Source: Chrysogorgia sp. JL179-B06 (taxonomy: Eukaryota > Cnidaria > Anthozoa > Scleralcyonacea > Chrysogorgiidae). From it: a stretch of DNA of 64,000 nt. Below, in pieces: positions 47,166-59,025 of this stretch; positions within the stretch are counted from its first letter, which is position 1, and the number at the start of each line of letters is the position of its first letter. The DNA is taken from positions 6,809,001-6,873,000 of the forward strand of contig JAYKKM010000263.1 of NCBI GenBank assembly GCA_035772405.1. Reading direction: 5' to 3'. The notes under the pieces are model-generated. The model did not search any database, had not been told where the DNA came from, and saw only the letters and a program-made list of their open reading frames with translations. Both the position numbers and the translations under genes were made by a program.

Positions 47166-47219
47166 TGATTGGTTGATGCTGAGCTCTCGCACCCAATTTC
47201 TTGAGGAGCTATTGCTCGC

Positions 47220-47412
47220 ACAATTGCTCGCGAAGTTTGGACACCTGATCTCGCATGAGGGCATTCAGAGGTGAAACGACAATGATCGTGGATGGATGAC
47301 TTTTATTGGGGATGGAAGAGTCGAGGGAAGCAGGTCGAGGGAAGCAAGAATTTAGATATCGTTTGCTCTTAATTTCTGATTTCGACGCCGACTGGATATG
47401 CACCTGGACCAT
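47220..47412 (-). pseudogene. RecQ-like helicase fragment
   Basis: The minus strand encodes a short piece with TIIVVSPLNALMRDQVSKLR, which matches helicase motif Ia of RecQ/BLM-type helicases (VVSPLxxLMxDQVxxL). No Walker A upstream and no DEAH box downstream are seen. The frame stops right after and runs into a dispersed repeat. It could be an exon fragment or a processed relic. Confidence 0.5.
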
Positions 47413-47955
47413 GGCACCCAGTTGCTCATGTCATAAATTTTAATCATTTAATTTATTTTTTGATTTTTAGTTTCATGTTTTTGTATTTTATCGGGCGGAC
47501 ACCTTGCATGGGATTTAACATCCCGTTCGTGTTCTGCCTTTTTGGGTTTTTTACAGCTACTGTAGTTATGTCATTTTTTGTACCGTGTTTGTATTGCTTG
47601 ATTCCCAATTAAAGTTGTTAAAAGAAATGAAACACACCTGGTAAAAGTTGGTAAATCAAGTTGGTTAAAAGTTAGTAAACAGAATGACAAGACAGTCCCT
47701 GTTGTCAACTTCAGCGCTCCTCCTTCAACATCACATTCTCTCTCCCCTTCGTAATCGAAAGTACAAACTTTATTACGGAAGTTAGGCGGCCTGGACGAGG
47801 TTGTGAGGATTCTGGGAACGAAAGACCCAATTTGAGGAATTTTTCATTGGAGTTCCCAAGAGCCTCCGATTCTTGGCACATGCCAAAAGCAACGCAGGCT
47901 CTGGATACGAGATTGTTCACATTCATTACATCAGTGTATATATTAAAATTAACTG

Positions 47956-48466
47956 CAGTAAAAACCCGCGTATAAGAACCTAGATTTTAAGAAATTTTCC
48001 ATTTATACCCTTTACATAAGAACCTGTTTTAGGCTAAAATTTGAAAGCAGGTTCTTATTTTATCAAATAGAGTCAAAACTAAAAATTTATAAATCAAAGA
48101 AAATAAAATCTACAAAGTAATGAAAATGAGCCAGAACCAGAAAAATCGTGTATATAGGTCTGCAGTTGTATACGTTATTTTGTTCCATTGAATTTACACA
48201 CAGTAAGCTGTAAATTACATACAGTGTAGCTTTAAAGTGAATATAGGGTTCGTATTTGCTTAGATTGCAGTCATTTGGAGAAAATGTATGCATAATTTAT
48301 ATTAATAATAGACCACACTTACCAAAACCAAGTCGCTTTTTTCTTAAGAAAATAAGAACCTGTTTAAGAACCTAAATAGCCTAATTTTGCAGTAAACACC
48401 ATTTATATAAGAACCTTTTTGGGCTAACTTGGAAGAATCTAGGTTCTTATACGTGGGTTTTTACTG
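47956..48466. mobile_element. MITE, CAGTAAAAACCC ends
   Basis: Left CAGTAAAAACCCGCGTATAA and right, reversed, CAGTAAAAACCCACGTATAA. Inner TAAGAACCT words recur many times. The ends resemble Tc1/mariner-type MITEs (inference); a TA duplication is not clear on the left. Confidence 0.75.
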
Positions 48467-48627
48467 TATAGATTAGATATCAAGTAGATACCTTGATACA
48501 TTTTAATTAGATATTAATTTCACGCCAGATCACGGCGCTCAGATTACTGCCACATAGGCAGCTATACATATATAAATCGGATATAATACGAAAGGAGAAA
48601 TAAGAGAACTTCTGACCTTCTTTAGGT

Positions 48628-48656
48628 CAAATGAAGGACACATCGTCCGAAACGTC
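48628..48656 (+). ncRNA. hammerhead-like relic
   Basis: CAAATGA in place of CTGATGA, stem II GGAC/GTCC, then GAAACGTC. The core has two substitutions, so activity is unlikely. Confidence 0.3.
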
Positions 48657-48779
48657 GTTCATTAATATACGTAAGTACTCTTCCTTAAGTATTTTTCGAC
48701 ACGTTAAAGTTCTTCATATTATTTCCAGTTCTTTTGAGAACTTAGCAGCTTTCATATTTATTCATATATCAATCAAACC

Positions 48780-48855
48780 AGTACATCATTGTAACATTGG
48801 CCCCCCATTCGAGTAGTCGGTAGCTCATTGGTCAGAGCGTCTCACTGGCAATCAG
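48780..48855 (+). mobile_element. SINE family 1 head, truncated
   Basis: CATCATTGTAAC, then GTAGCTCATTGGTCAGAGCG and CTCACTGGCAATCAG, cut by the next element. Confidence 0.75.
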
Positions 48856-49927
48856 GGACGTAGCCAGGGGGTAGCCTGTGTACAGCCTGAATATACACCT
48901 GTAATACAGTCTGTAAAAATTCGCACGATAGCTTCTCGACCCCCCACAGAGCTACTCAGATCTGTGTAGTAGATTTTGAGTGGTTTAATACTCATTTCAT
49001 TCATAATTGTTTATTTGATTGGATTATTTGATCTCACAAGAATTCTCAGAGAACCAATTGTAACTGGAGTAAGACAGGGGTTGTGATTTGGACAATAAAA
49101 ATCTACTTCTTAGATCTGAGAAGCTCAGCGGGGAGTCGACAAGCTATCGTGGGAATTTTCACAGACTGAATTACAGGTGTATATTCAGACTGTACACAGG
49201 CTATCAGGGGGGAGCCGCGGCTAAATATTTTACAGTACATGATTAATTTGTTTACAGATTGCTTGTTCTTCATAAATTCATCACAAAACAAAGTGCTTGT
49301 GTTACGGAAAAAGTCAAACTGTTTATTAGTCTCGGAATTTAAATATGTTTCCATGTTCAGTTTTCTTTTTAATAAACCTACGCCTTTTTAAAAATAAGCA
49401 AACAATTGTGTTTTGTGTTGTAAAATATAACTAATTATTAGCACGATGTAAAAGCTAAAAATGAAATTTCTAGTGATCGTCTGGTGGCCCACAGGGCCGG
49501 AGGAAGAGGGGGGGCTGGGGGTCCTTTAGCCCCCCCCCCCCAATAATAATGCTGCCAAAAATTTACGTTTTTAAATCGGGTGCATCATTCAGTGTTCTAT
49601 CTAGGGGGTTTAGGGGTGGGAGCTTGCCCCCAAAAATGTTGTGATCATTCACAACTTAAGGTGGTTATCGCGTGCATGTAACTTAATTCAACTTCACTGA
49701 TTCAATATGAAATATATTATAAATTTTAATAAAAAATAAAAAATGTACTTAAAATCCTGAAAAGTCTTGTTTTTAGTGTTATGACTTTTCCAAACCTTCA
49801 GTATTGTGTAAAATCTTACCCCAAAATGCAGGAAATGGCATTTCAGAGAGTCCCCGGGGGGACCCCCTAGATGCTCGCGCCTTTGACGCTTCTTAACCCT
49901 GTTTCCGAATCTTGGCTACGTCCTTGT
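48854..49927. mobile_element. putative hAT-like element containing a nested MITE
   Basis: Left CAGGGACGTAGCCAGG; right CTTGGCTACGTCCTTG, imperfect TIRs. The interior shares GCAGGAAATGGCATTTCAGA with the hAT-like element at 36.5 kb. No 8-bp TSD was found. Confidence 0.5.
48872..49203. mobile_element. nested long-TIR MITE
   Basis: Arms of about 90 bp starting TAGCCTGTGTACAGCCTGAA and, reversed, TAGCCTGTGTACAGTCTGAA. It sits in the left end of the hAT-like element. Confidence 0.85.
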
Positions 49928-50174
49928 TTCTCCGCTAAACGAAAAATCCTAGAGAGAACCCTGTCATTTAGATCATGAAAATACCAACCGAGAGCTTTTC
50001 GTCCTTCCGAATTGTTCGCATATTCATCAAATGGAGAAGCTATGTAACCAGGCAATTTTAGGCTTGGTACCCAGCCCCCCTCCCACAATACAGATTTGCT
50101 TCGTGCCTTAGGCCTAATTTCGCAAAAGATCATGTTAGAAATTGTTGTAAAAGAACTTCTGGGCCTTTCAAAAT

Positions 50175-50290
50175 TGTTAGAGCGTCTCACCGGCAATTAG
50201 ACGGTTACAGGTTCGATTCCTGTCGGCCGGGAGTCAGAAACATTTTCTGAAATATTTAGCTTGATGATTTATTCAGCTTCATGTATCGTC
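50175..50290 (+). mobile_element. SINE family 1
   Basis: GTTAGAGCGTCTCACCGGCA, B box GGTTCGATTCC, then AACATTTTCTGA and ATGTATCGTC. The 5' part of the tRNA head is missing. Confidence 0.8.
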
Positions 50291-50299
50291 TAAGAACAA

Positions 50300-51310
50300 T
50301 ATTCTTACTTCCACAGTGACCAAAAAGGGATATATTTTGGGGGAGGGGAATTTATGACGGTATATTATACACTATTCTTTGCATCACCAACGTTTTAGAA
50401 CTATCGAGGCTGATGTTTGTGTTATCTGCCGAAGTCGAACGCTGACTAAGTGGGTAACACAAACCGAGAATATAGTTTTACAATGTCAAGAACGAGTCAG
50501 CACGGAAATAAAATTGCAAATTAGATAAATAGGCGACACATTTTCAATAAGCCTTGGCTCTAAAGTCCCATAAAAGAGTTTTGTTAAATTTGTATTTCAT
50601 AGATTCTGCCTGTCATGTTTACATGTATGTTTATTTGTAAACCGTGGACAGTAAAAAGAACGCGCTTATTCTGGTTTCGTTGGAAAATCCGGCAGAAAAC
50701 GACAGAAAAAAGTTATACCAAAGTGATGAAGGAGATATGGTAGCAACAAGGATACGCCTGCCTTAGGTTGTCGAGTTTTAACGTCAAGAAGAACAAGACG
50801 CCAAAACAAAAATACAATATACTTTGTTTTTTAGCGAGGGTGCTCTTACAATTGAGTAATTAATAATCCCCTCTAGGGATGTTCTACGACATTATCTAAT
50901 AGTCACGTGAAATAAAGTTTCTTTATTCGCTACGAAAAATAAACTGTTACACTAAAGTTTACTTAAATTAATGAGACATTAAACATTATGCTTTCAGCTT
51001 TCGTATCGAATCCAACATAAACTCCCGAACTGCCACAGCCTACAGGGTTCACACATAATGGTTCAAAGCAGTCTATTGCGTATATCTCGTGAAGTTGTTG
51101 CTGTATAAACTGTAAATAACTCAGCTTGTACAGCAATAATTTAACGAGATAAAAACATCAAGCTGCAATTTCTTAACATTTATAACAAAAAAATTGTAAT
51201 GACCGTCTTTAAGTAATGACCGTGTTTAAGGGTAAATAAAATACGAGTTGGTGTAAATACAATAGCTTTCACTCCGACGTTAAATTCACTAGATTACGCG
51301 AGATAAACAC
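50300..51310. other. intronic, nothing recognised
   Basis: AT-rich, without coding domains or clear termini. Confidence 0.35.
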
Positions 51311-51316
51311 AATCCG

Positions 51317-51663
51317 TACGTATCACTGATCTCAAAAGAAGACTGAATCGAGCAACTATTGTTTGATAAATGAAGCCGGAAGTCCACCATTACTAAGGGA
51401 CCAACTGAGGTTCCTATGAGGTTTTTTGTTGGATTATGTGCTCTTACCATCCACAAAATAAAATAATTTTACAATAAAGAGGACCAGAAGACATTTTTCA
51501 AATTACTGAGCAAAACGATTCATGACCAGCATACAGATTTACTGCTACAGTACTTTGGTCCCTTAGTAATGGCGCCTGTCAAATTTTCCCGACTTCGTTT
51601 TCTGGCTTCGGAGGATAATAGGTTGCTCGACCCAGTCTTCTTTCTTGATCAGTGATACGTATG
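51317..51663. mobile_element. MITE with long imperfect TIRs
   Basis: Left ACGTATCACTGATCTCAAAA then GAAGACTGAATCGAGCAAC; the right arm is the diverged reverse complement. A reverse-oriented relative lies at 35300-35540. Confidence 0.75.
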
Positions 51664-51934
51664 CTTAAAACTGACTGTCTCGTGGTCGAGCTGACTTAAA
51701 TATCCCGAGCCCCGAGCCCCGACCATGAAATCCGATGAAATTCGAAACCAACAACAGCGATCACACTAATACGTTTCTGAAAATCTCCAATAGATTAACG
51801 ACCGATACTAAACATGCGCAGTAGCGATATACCGTATGACCACAAGAATCTTGTACTCGATAGCTTGCACGCAAGCAGACACAAAAATAGGATCGCGATA
51901 CGAACATATGGGTACCGCATAATTATAATATTTC

Positions 51935-52880
51935 CTAGAAATACGTATCACAGTAACCCCTCGCCCGCCTGTTCTATCCCCCTACACACGTAAAAATCTC
52001 ACAGGCTGTAACAAGGTGGTTGGTTCAACATGCCTGTAACAGCATTGTCAACATGATAGAACATGACTGTTAAAATAACAAGACTGTTCAAGCGTGTTTC
52101 AACATGTTGTGACAGGCTTGTTGAATCGACAGCAGTTATTCGTGCATGTTAGAACATGCAAAAACCAGTATGATAGAACAACCAAGTTCATGACTGTTGT
52201 AACAACGCTGTTCAACCTTGTTATTTCATCATTCTCTGACAACATGTTGTATCATGCATGAACAATGTTGTTCAATGCTGTTCAAGCCTGTTCGATCATC
52301 AGCCATGAACAATACTGTTTCAACTGCATGAACAGGCCTGTTGACAACCCTGTTCAAGCTGGCCAGCTCAACCCTGTTCAAGCCTGTCGATATCAACCAT
52401 GTTTTTGGCTGTTAACAGGTAAAACCAGACTCTGCATTTTTACGTGTGTGTACTATCCCCCTAGAGTTTCATCCAAACCGTATCCGCTGCGGGCTTTACC
52501 CATCGATGGTCCCCAGACCTCGCGCGCCGTATATTTGGATCACAAATTGCAAAAGGCCGTTTTGTCGTAAATTATGAACATTATCTCAGCCAATATTTAA
52601 CCGATTTCAATTCTGAAAACAGATTTGGAATTACCGAGTCTAAATACATAAAATTTGTGTCTATTATATTACGAGAACATGCATACCCTTCGTAAAAACT
52701 GTTTATGGAATTTTACTTGGAAATTAATCGGCAATCAGGCGGCCGCTTCGTCGTAAATTATCTTGAATGTTATCTCCGTCAACATTTAACAGATTTGGAA
52801 TTATCGAGTCTAAATACATAATATACGTGTCTATTTATATGTTACACAGATGTGCAGACCCTACCTAAAAAGATTAGGTT
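51935..52880 (+). mobile_element. CCCTCGCCC-ended family copy, split by another element
   Basis: Starts ACCCCTCGCCCGCCTGTTCT and resumes after the insertion with CTAGAGTTTCATCC and GGTCCCCAGACCTCGCGCGC. Then come two units with TTATCTC and CAGATTTGGAATTA. Confidence 0.7.
51985..52452. mobile_element. non-autonomous element with internal TGTTCAA repeats
   Basis: Ends CACACGTAAAAATCTCACAG and, reversed, ACACACGTAAAAATGCAGAG. It is flanked by CTATCCCCCTA on both sides (51974-51984 and 52453-52463). The interior is built of many short words such as CTGTTCAAGC, CAACATG and GTTGAACA in both orientations. Confidence 0.82.
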
Positions 52881-52984
52881 TACGTAATACCTCGACCACG
52901 AGAATGCTTCGTTATTATGCCCCCACGAAGAGCACGAGCGTTCCAAACCCACGCGCGAACAGTCTGCATAGGCCAGAGCCCAGC

Positions 52985-53036
52985 GTATACAACACAACAT
53001 AACACAACACAACACAACACAACACAACACAACACG
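52985..53036. repeat. (AACAC)n microsatellite
   Basis: About eight ACACA-type pentamers. Confidence 0.9.
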
Positions 53037-53039
53037 ACT

Positions 53040-53860
53040 ATGGACGACCTGTTCCGAGTGCCTGAGTTGGGCAGTTGTAATTTGGCAGAACTAAGAGAGA
53101 CAGAGATCAAGATTACACCATGACTATTGGGTATACGCTGACCACGGTATCCACAACCGTTTGCGGTTACCGTTACTACCTGAGATGGGAAGGATGGTAC
53201 AGACTTTCATGTCTAAAACTAAATGGTTAGAGTTGTCGAAATGGCGGGCTACAAGTTTGTCAACATCATTGTTCCCCAAGAACGAAGATGTTTTGCAAAC
53301 TTGTCTGAAAATGGCAAATCAGGGGGGATAGTGAAAACTAGACGATTGACTTCGTTAGAGGAAGTAGTGCTCTGGGAAGGATTCGGAGAAGGACCCAGCA
53401 ATTTGGACGCATTAACGTCTTTCAGAAAAACATAGTCTGGAATTTAACATGCGAATTTGTTGAACGATAGCGGTAAATAAAATAGGTGGGCAGACCTGGG
53501 AGAGGGAAGATTTACATGCCAAGATGTTGTCAATTACTGAACATGGATTTAATGGTGATACGCATCAAACGACGGGAATGACTCGAACAAGCCACTGATA
53601 ATAAATCAAAAGAGAATCTAAACCTGTAGGGAATGCCTCCCGATATGGAAAAACGGATCTTATATAAAATTAGGTCAAACAAACGTAGAGCATGGTTAGA
53701 AAGGAAGCAAGTAACGTACCATTTCGTGACGGAGACCTTAACGAAACTTCTTAAGGTTAGGCATGTCGCAAGCGGTAGAATATCCGAGAGTAGTAAAAAA
53801 GGAAGTGTTTTGGATATGTACTGTAGCAAAGCGAAAAGGTGGTGAACTGACGAGATTTTA
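53040..53860. other. unrecognised, open patches only
   Basis: Short plus frames (MDDLFRVPELGSCNLAELRE at 53038; MVRVVEMAGYKFVNI at 53223) are broken by stops. They look like a decayed coding element but I cannot name it. Near 53815-53870 a half copy of the 19.6-kb inverted dimer appears (TAGCAAAGCGAAAAGGTG). Confidence 0.3.
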
Positions 53861-53869
53861 GGAACGAAA

Positions 53870-54400
53870 GACTGAAATTTAGACTTTTAAACCTTTTACA
53901 AAAAGACACCAGGATACTTTTTAAAGGATACATTAAAACTTTGGACATTTTTAAAGAACTAACGGTGCCGTTGGAACATAGGATTAGGTTTAAGACTCTT
54001 ATTAATATATAAATGTTTGTCTAATAACGCTCCATCCTACCTGATGGACAAAGTTCATCCTTACGTGCCTAAGCGTAATCCAAGATCTATGTGTAAAAAT
54101 CAACTGGAAGTCGTACCATACAACTTAGAAACATATGGCCGTAGGGCGTTTGTGTATATGCACCAAGACTTTGGAATGCCTTGCCCGACCATATTAGGGA
54201 CTATACACAATCATTGGATAGTTTTAAGAAACATCTTAAGACATATCTTTTTAGAGAAGCTTATATTTAATTTTTACTTTATTAGGATCTTACTTTAAGT
54301 TTATGATTGTAATAGCTTATTTTTATATACGTGTACTGTAAAGCGCTAATAGGCTATATGGAATTAGCGCTATAGAAATTTATTTTAATAATAATAATAA
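53870..54400 (+). mobile_element. LINE ORF2 C-terminus and 3' end
   Basis: VPLEHRIRFKTLI, then APSYLMDKVHPYVPKRNPRS, YNLETYGRRAFV and a frameshift. The 3' end has GTAAAGCGCTAAT...TTAGCGCTATAGAAA and an (ATT)/(AAT)n tail, as in cnidarian jockey/CR1-like LINEs. Confidence 0.82.
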
Positions 54401-54439
54401 CAATAATAATAATACCCAATCTGCGTATATGCTGCATTC

Positions 54440-55560
54440 TCTCATTGCATTTTGGGGAAATGGCAATATATAATGCGAAAAATCGAGGATATTTACAGTC
54501 TATTTCAGCCATTAGAATATATGATTAGTCAAACCTTTGTTCTTGTATTAATTACTGGTAGATGTCAGTGTATTTCTGAAGAAAGCAGACTTATTTCTAT
54601 CCATACGATACGGTGGTGTAAAGATTATAAATCCAGTAACCAGTGCAAATGGAGAATATCATGCCTCACAAAAGATCAGCGAATCCTTGAATGATATATG
54701 ATTGTCGATCAAAAGGAATCCTTCATTATACCACAACTACAATCTATCAAAACAAATCTGCGTCGCCATAAGCAACAGGAAATTTAGAGCAGTGGCTCAA
54801 TAAGTCAGAGAAAGTCTATCTCCACCAAAACGAAGAATGATGGACCTACTTTGCGCGAAAGGATCGTCATTGTGGTTGTCAGTTATACCATTAAAAGGAC
54901 GATTTCGTGATGCGCTCCATCTGCGATATGGATGGCAACTGAAAGATGTACCACTTCACTGTAACTGTGACAAACATTTTTCAGCTGACCACGCCATGAT
55001 ATGCCCATATTGTGGGCTACCAATAGTAAGACATAACGAAATAAGAGACATAAACACCCAATGGGTGACGGAAGTATGTTCTAACGTGGAAAAAGAACCA
55101 ATTAAACCACTCGCAGGCGAAATCATATAGTACCCAGGACGGCAAACAAGCAAGGTGAAGCAAGGGTAGATATTAGAGCAAAGTGTTTTTGGAGTAGGCA
55201 GCAATTTGGATTTTTTATGTTGGGGGATCTTTCACCCAAACGTATACCAATATCCTTGCACACTGCGCACAACATGAGATGGCTAAGAAAAGGGAGTATG
55301 GAAACAGAATTATAGGGAAGTGGAATATGCTTCATTTACACCTCTTGTGTTTTCAACAAGCGGGGGACTTAGAAAGGAGACAACCATTGGCTATAAACGA
55401 CCAGCAGTATTTTGTTAACATAGAAGCGAAGGTCAGAATAATACAGCATCACACTTGCGTCGATACGATGAGGCAGCCGTTCTGCTTCTAATCTGGACCA
55501 TATTCAAACTTTGAACTGGCCTATAGAGAAAGCCGTTTTGGAGCTTTTTAATTATTTTTA
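54440..55560 (+). mobile_element. unclassified retroelement, C-terminal region
   Basis: A frameshifted run: KGSSLWLSVIPLKG, FRDALHLRYGWQLKDVPLHC, a Cys/His cluster (CNCDKHFSADHAMICPYCG) followed by RHNEIRD, then, in changing frames, FHPN and EYASFTPLVFSTSGG. The last module is shared with 28532-28810. Cys-His knuckle followed by RHN suggests a relative of RLE-type elements (inference). Confidence 0.65.
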
Positions 55561-55724
55561 AATTTATTTATTATTTAAAATTGGAGGATTTTATATGTGT
55601 ATAAATATTTTCATTATTTTTCATTATTTATTATTATACATTTTATGTTTAAACGATTTTTAGATCTCTATGTAATAAATTATCCTCATTGTTTTAAATT
55701 AAAAGATTGAAAATAGTAAAAAAA

Positions 55725-55790
55725 TATTATCATTATCATTATCATTATCATTATCATTATCATTATCATCATCATCGTTATCATTATGAT
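55725..55790. repeat. (ATTATC)n microsatellite
   Basis: About ten hexamers. Confidence 0.9.
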
Positions 55791-56039
55791 AATTATTATT
55801 ATGGCAGTGTACAACTTCTGAATGCTCAGTAAAATTAAAAGCCACAGTTAGGCGCGAACGTAGCTAACTATTGCGTAAAAATCTATCTTACAATCTCAAA
55901 GTAAAAAACAAAAAAACAAAAAAAAAAAAAATGCTCTAGGCAACTATAACAATTTAAAATAAGTCAGTACAATCAAATATTTATACTGTTCGATTATAAA
56001 AACGATCTAACTAATTGACGCAGCCACTTTAGTAAATTG

Positions 56040-56340
56040 TTAGTCAACTAAAATTTTAAATGAGCGTACAATGTTCAAGCTACTGATGATCACAGACTTC
56101 TGCATCCGTCTTAATGTTTCTTCGCTTCTATCTCCAACCAGCTTTTTTTACTGTTTGGTTAACCTCCTTCGAAAAACCTCCGAGAGCATCCACAATGATA
56201 TTGTGCTGGGTTACTTGGTAGCTTGAGAATTTCATCTTCAGTTCCCAACTTAGTGGGCCATATTTCTGGGTCTTCTCAGCATCTTTAGACTGGCGATTAT
56301 CTAGCCATGGGCAGCTCATTAATTCTAGCCATGGGTCTTC
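56040..56340 (-). mobile_element. retroelement C-terminal fragment
   Basis: The minus strand reads KYGPLSWELKMKFSSYQV and NIIVDALGGFSKEVNQTVKK, then frameshifts. Known to me as a recurrent cnidarian retroelement segment (NIIIDVLGG). A 60-bp TAGCCATGGG-TCTTCTCAGC repeat lies beside it (56300-56415). Confidence 0.6.
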
Positions 56341-56419
56341 TCAGCCGTAATGGGCGATTATCTAGCCATGGGTCTTCTCAGCATCTTTAGCCTGGATATT
56401 ATAATCTAGCCATGGGCAG

Positions 56420-56495
<76 letters not shown>

Positions 56496-56518
56496 TATTA
56501 TTATTATTATTATTATTA

Positions 56519-56568
<50 letters not shown>

Positions 56569-56570
56569 GA
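56420..56570. repeat. (ATT)n microsatellite
   Basis: 150 bp of nearly pure ATT, abutting the 5' truncation point of the next retrotransposon. Confidence 0.95.
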
Positions 56571-57288
56571 TGGGGTATATCACCAACTTCAGATTGTTCC
56601 CTTTGTCTAGCCCCAGAAACTCTTTTACACGTTGTAGCAGGTGTCAATCATATCTGGAAAGATTTACATGGAGACATGACTCTATCTTAAACTTTCTTGC
56701 GACGAACTTACTGACGGTCAACGGTTCAAATCTCTATGTTGATCTTCCTGGGTACAAAAGTCCATCAATAATAACCGCGACACCATACCGTCCAGATCTA
56801 CTTTTGACGACTACAAATGAATGTCTCTATATTGTTGAACTAACTGCTGGTTTCGAATCAAATCTCCAAAAAAATGTTGAACGTAAAAAAGATAAATATT
56901 TAGAATTAATTAGGGAGCAAAGTAAACCATTTAGATCTGTTAAATTTGTTAATTTATCAATGAGCTCTCTTGGTGTCTTTGCGAAAGAATGCTCTACATT
57001 CATAACAATGCTCAACGATCTTGGTTTTGACAAACTTCACCAAAAATATTGCGTAAAAAGAATGACGACGATTGCAATCAGAACAACATATTATATATTC
57101 TGCTGCCGTAACAAGAAATGGACAAATCCCGACTTACTTACATTTTAATGTTGTGCTGTATACTGTTATGTGTTTTTATAGTTATATGTATTGATATTAT
57201 CGATTCAAGTAGCCGATTGTAAATTACCTTAAAAAGCGAGATTTACAATTGTATATGTAAAATCTAAATATAAGTTTAATAAAGTTTC

Positions 57289-57300
<12 letters not shown>
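56570..57300 (+). mobile_element. RLE-type retrotransposon 3' end, intact frames
   Basis: Two overlapping frames: a zinc knuckle CSLCLAPETLLHVVAG with TWRHDSILNFLA, then the endonuclease core RPDLLLTTTNECLYIVELTA with a downstream Lys-rich helix, and VKFVNLSMSSLGVFAKE. The motif RPD...E-x-T is complete. The 3' UTR ends AATAAAGTTTCC plus (ATT)n. Confidence 0.88.
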
Positions 57301-57322
<22 letters not shown>

Positions 57323-57479
57323 GTTATTATTATTATTATTGTTATTATTATTATCACCATTTTTATAACACGCGATTTTCGGAAAATATTTTGTTGGAAA
57401 TGGATTCTTATCTAGTTAATGTATAGTACGAGAGTTATTTGGCCTATACCATTCAACAACAAGACTCTTTGTTTTTATA

Positions 57480-58850
57480 TCACGACTGAAAGGTGGTTTG
57501 GGTGTGAAACGTATATCGGATGTTTATCATACTACGAGAATTGCATTTTTGGTAAAAATGTTAAATCACGAGGTACTGAGTTTTCGTTTTATTGCCCGGG
57601 AATCACTGAAGTTGGATATGATCAAGCGTGGTGTACAATTTACAAACCCAGATAATAACTTTCTTGGTTATGAATTAAATGATAAAGGTTTTCTCCATAC
57701 GAATACGTCTTATGGCTGTCAGTCGGATTGGCAGGATTTGGTTAGATATGCAAGAAAGCTGAATGTAACGATTACATTTGTAAATGATATAATTACCGTT
57801 CACGCTAATGGTTTAGAATTACCGCCAAATAATTTACAAAAGCGCTTAATGAAGTTGTGTGGCGATCGCGATGTACAAGACGCAGAAAAATTATCCATCC
57901 AAGGCCAGTTCCTGAATATGACAAACATAAATCCGAAATTATCAAGTACAATCTTTTATAATTGGAAGGTTGATGATCATTTAATTCGATTTGTTACGAA
58001 GGCCAGGTTGAGTTTAGTTTATTAGATTTATCACTCTTTGGTGAACGGAATACCCCAACAGGCTAGAAGCCCAATTGATAGGGGTTCCGAGGGCCTACGA
58101 TTTAAGGTCGTTATTTAAGGTCGTTATTTTAAGGTCGTTATATTGCCTACGAGATTTACAACATATATTTGGAATAGAAAAAATAATCCGTTATGTCCTT
58201 TTGGTTGTCAAAAACGGAAAGTATGGCGCATTTGTTAAATGGGTGTATCAGAACATTTGGAAACTTTTACAGCAGACGCCACGATCGAATTGTGAGTATA
58301 GTCGTGAATATGCTCAGGAGGTGCTGTCGATGAGTTCGTTTTATGTCTGAGAGGAATGTAGAAACAGTGTTTCCCCTACTGAAAGATGAAATGAATGAGC
58401 TGCATCATCGTCGTCCGGATACTATTGTAGTAAATGAATTGTCTATATGTTGTCAAATTGTTGAGATTACGGTATGTTTTGACATATATCATGACTTGGC
58501 TAAAAATTAAAAAATGGTTCGATATAACCCATTGGTGGAGTGTTTGAAGAAAAATGGCGACGACACGAAACTGTTTGTACTATGTTTTGGTTCTCTTGGG
58601 ACAGTTCATCAAGATGAATGGTCAAACTTAAAAGCATTTCCAAGAGACAAGGATGTTTTGAAAGGCGTTATCCGTGCACTGTTCAATTTCAGCTATTATT
58701 GGGTCAAACTATATTGGGCGCCATAGAGTTAAAAAATTACTGCCTTGAACAACTAATAATGAAGCTTAGATGTAATTAATTATAATTTGTAACTAAGCTG
58801 ATGTAATTTATGCTTGGGTTCTAGTTCAGAGAGAAAAATTTTACTGTATT
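57480..58850 (+). mobile_element. RLE-type retrotransposon, larger 3' part
   Basis: LKGGLGVKRISDVYHTTR, RESLKLDMIKRGVQ, NFLGYELNDKGFL and VTKARLSL in one frame (57490-58025). Then frameshifted CPFGCQK, ETFTADA (from the RRHDRI region), RRPDTIVVNELSICCQIVEI and FGSLGTVHQDEW. A triplicated AAGGTCGTTATTT at 58095-58140 interrupts it. Same family as 30571-32125. Confidence 0.85.
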
Positions 58851-59025
58851 ATAATGCAAACCGAGGCCTTGATAATTCTCGGTAACATGCGAAAAACGAA
58901 TGCACTAATTGTTTCACTGTGCATTCTATATTTATATTTATATCTATACTTCTGAACAAAACGACAAAGCCGACAAAGGACATATTCATTAGCAAACAAA
59001 TAAACTGTAAATAATGTTGCGTTAC

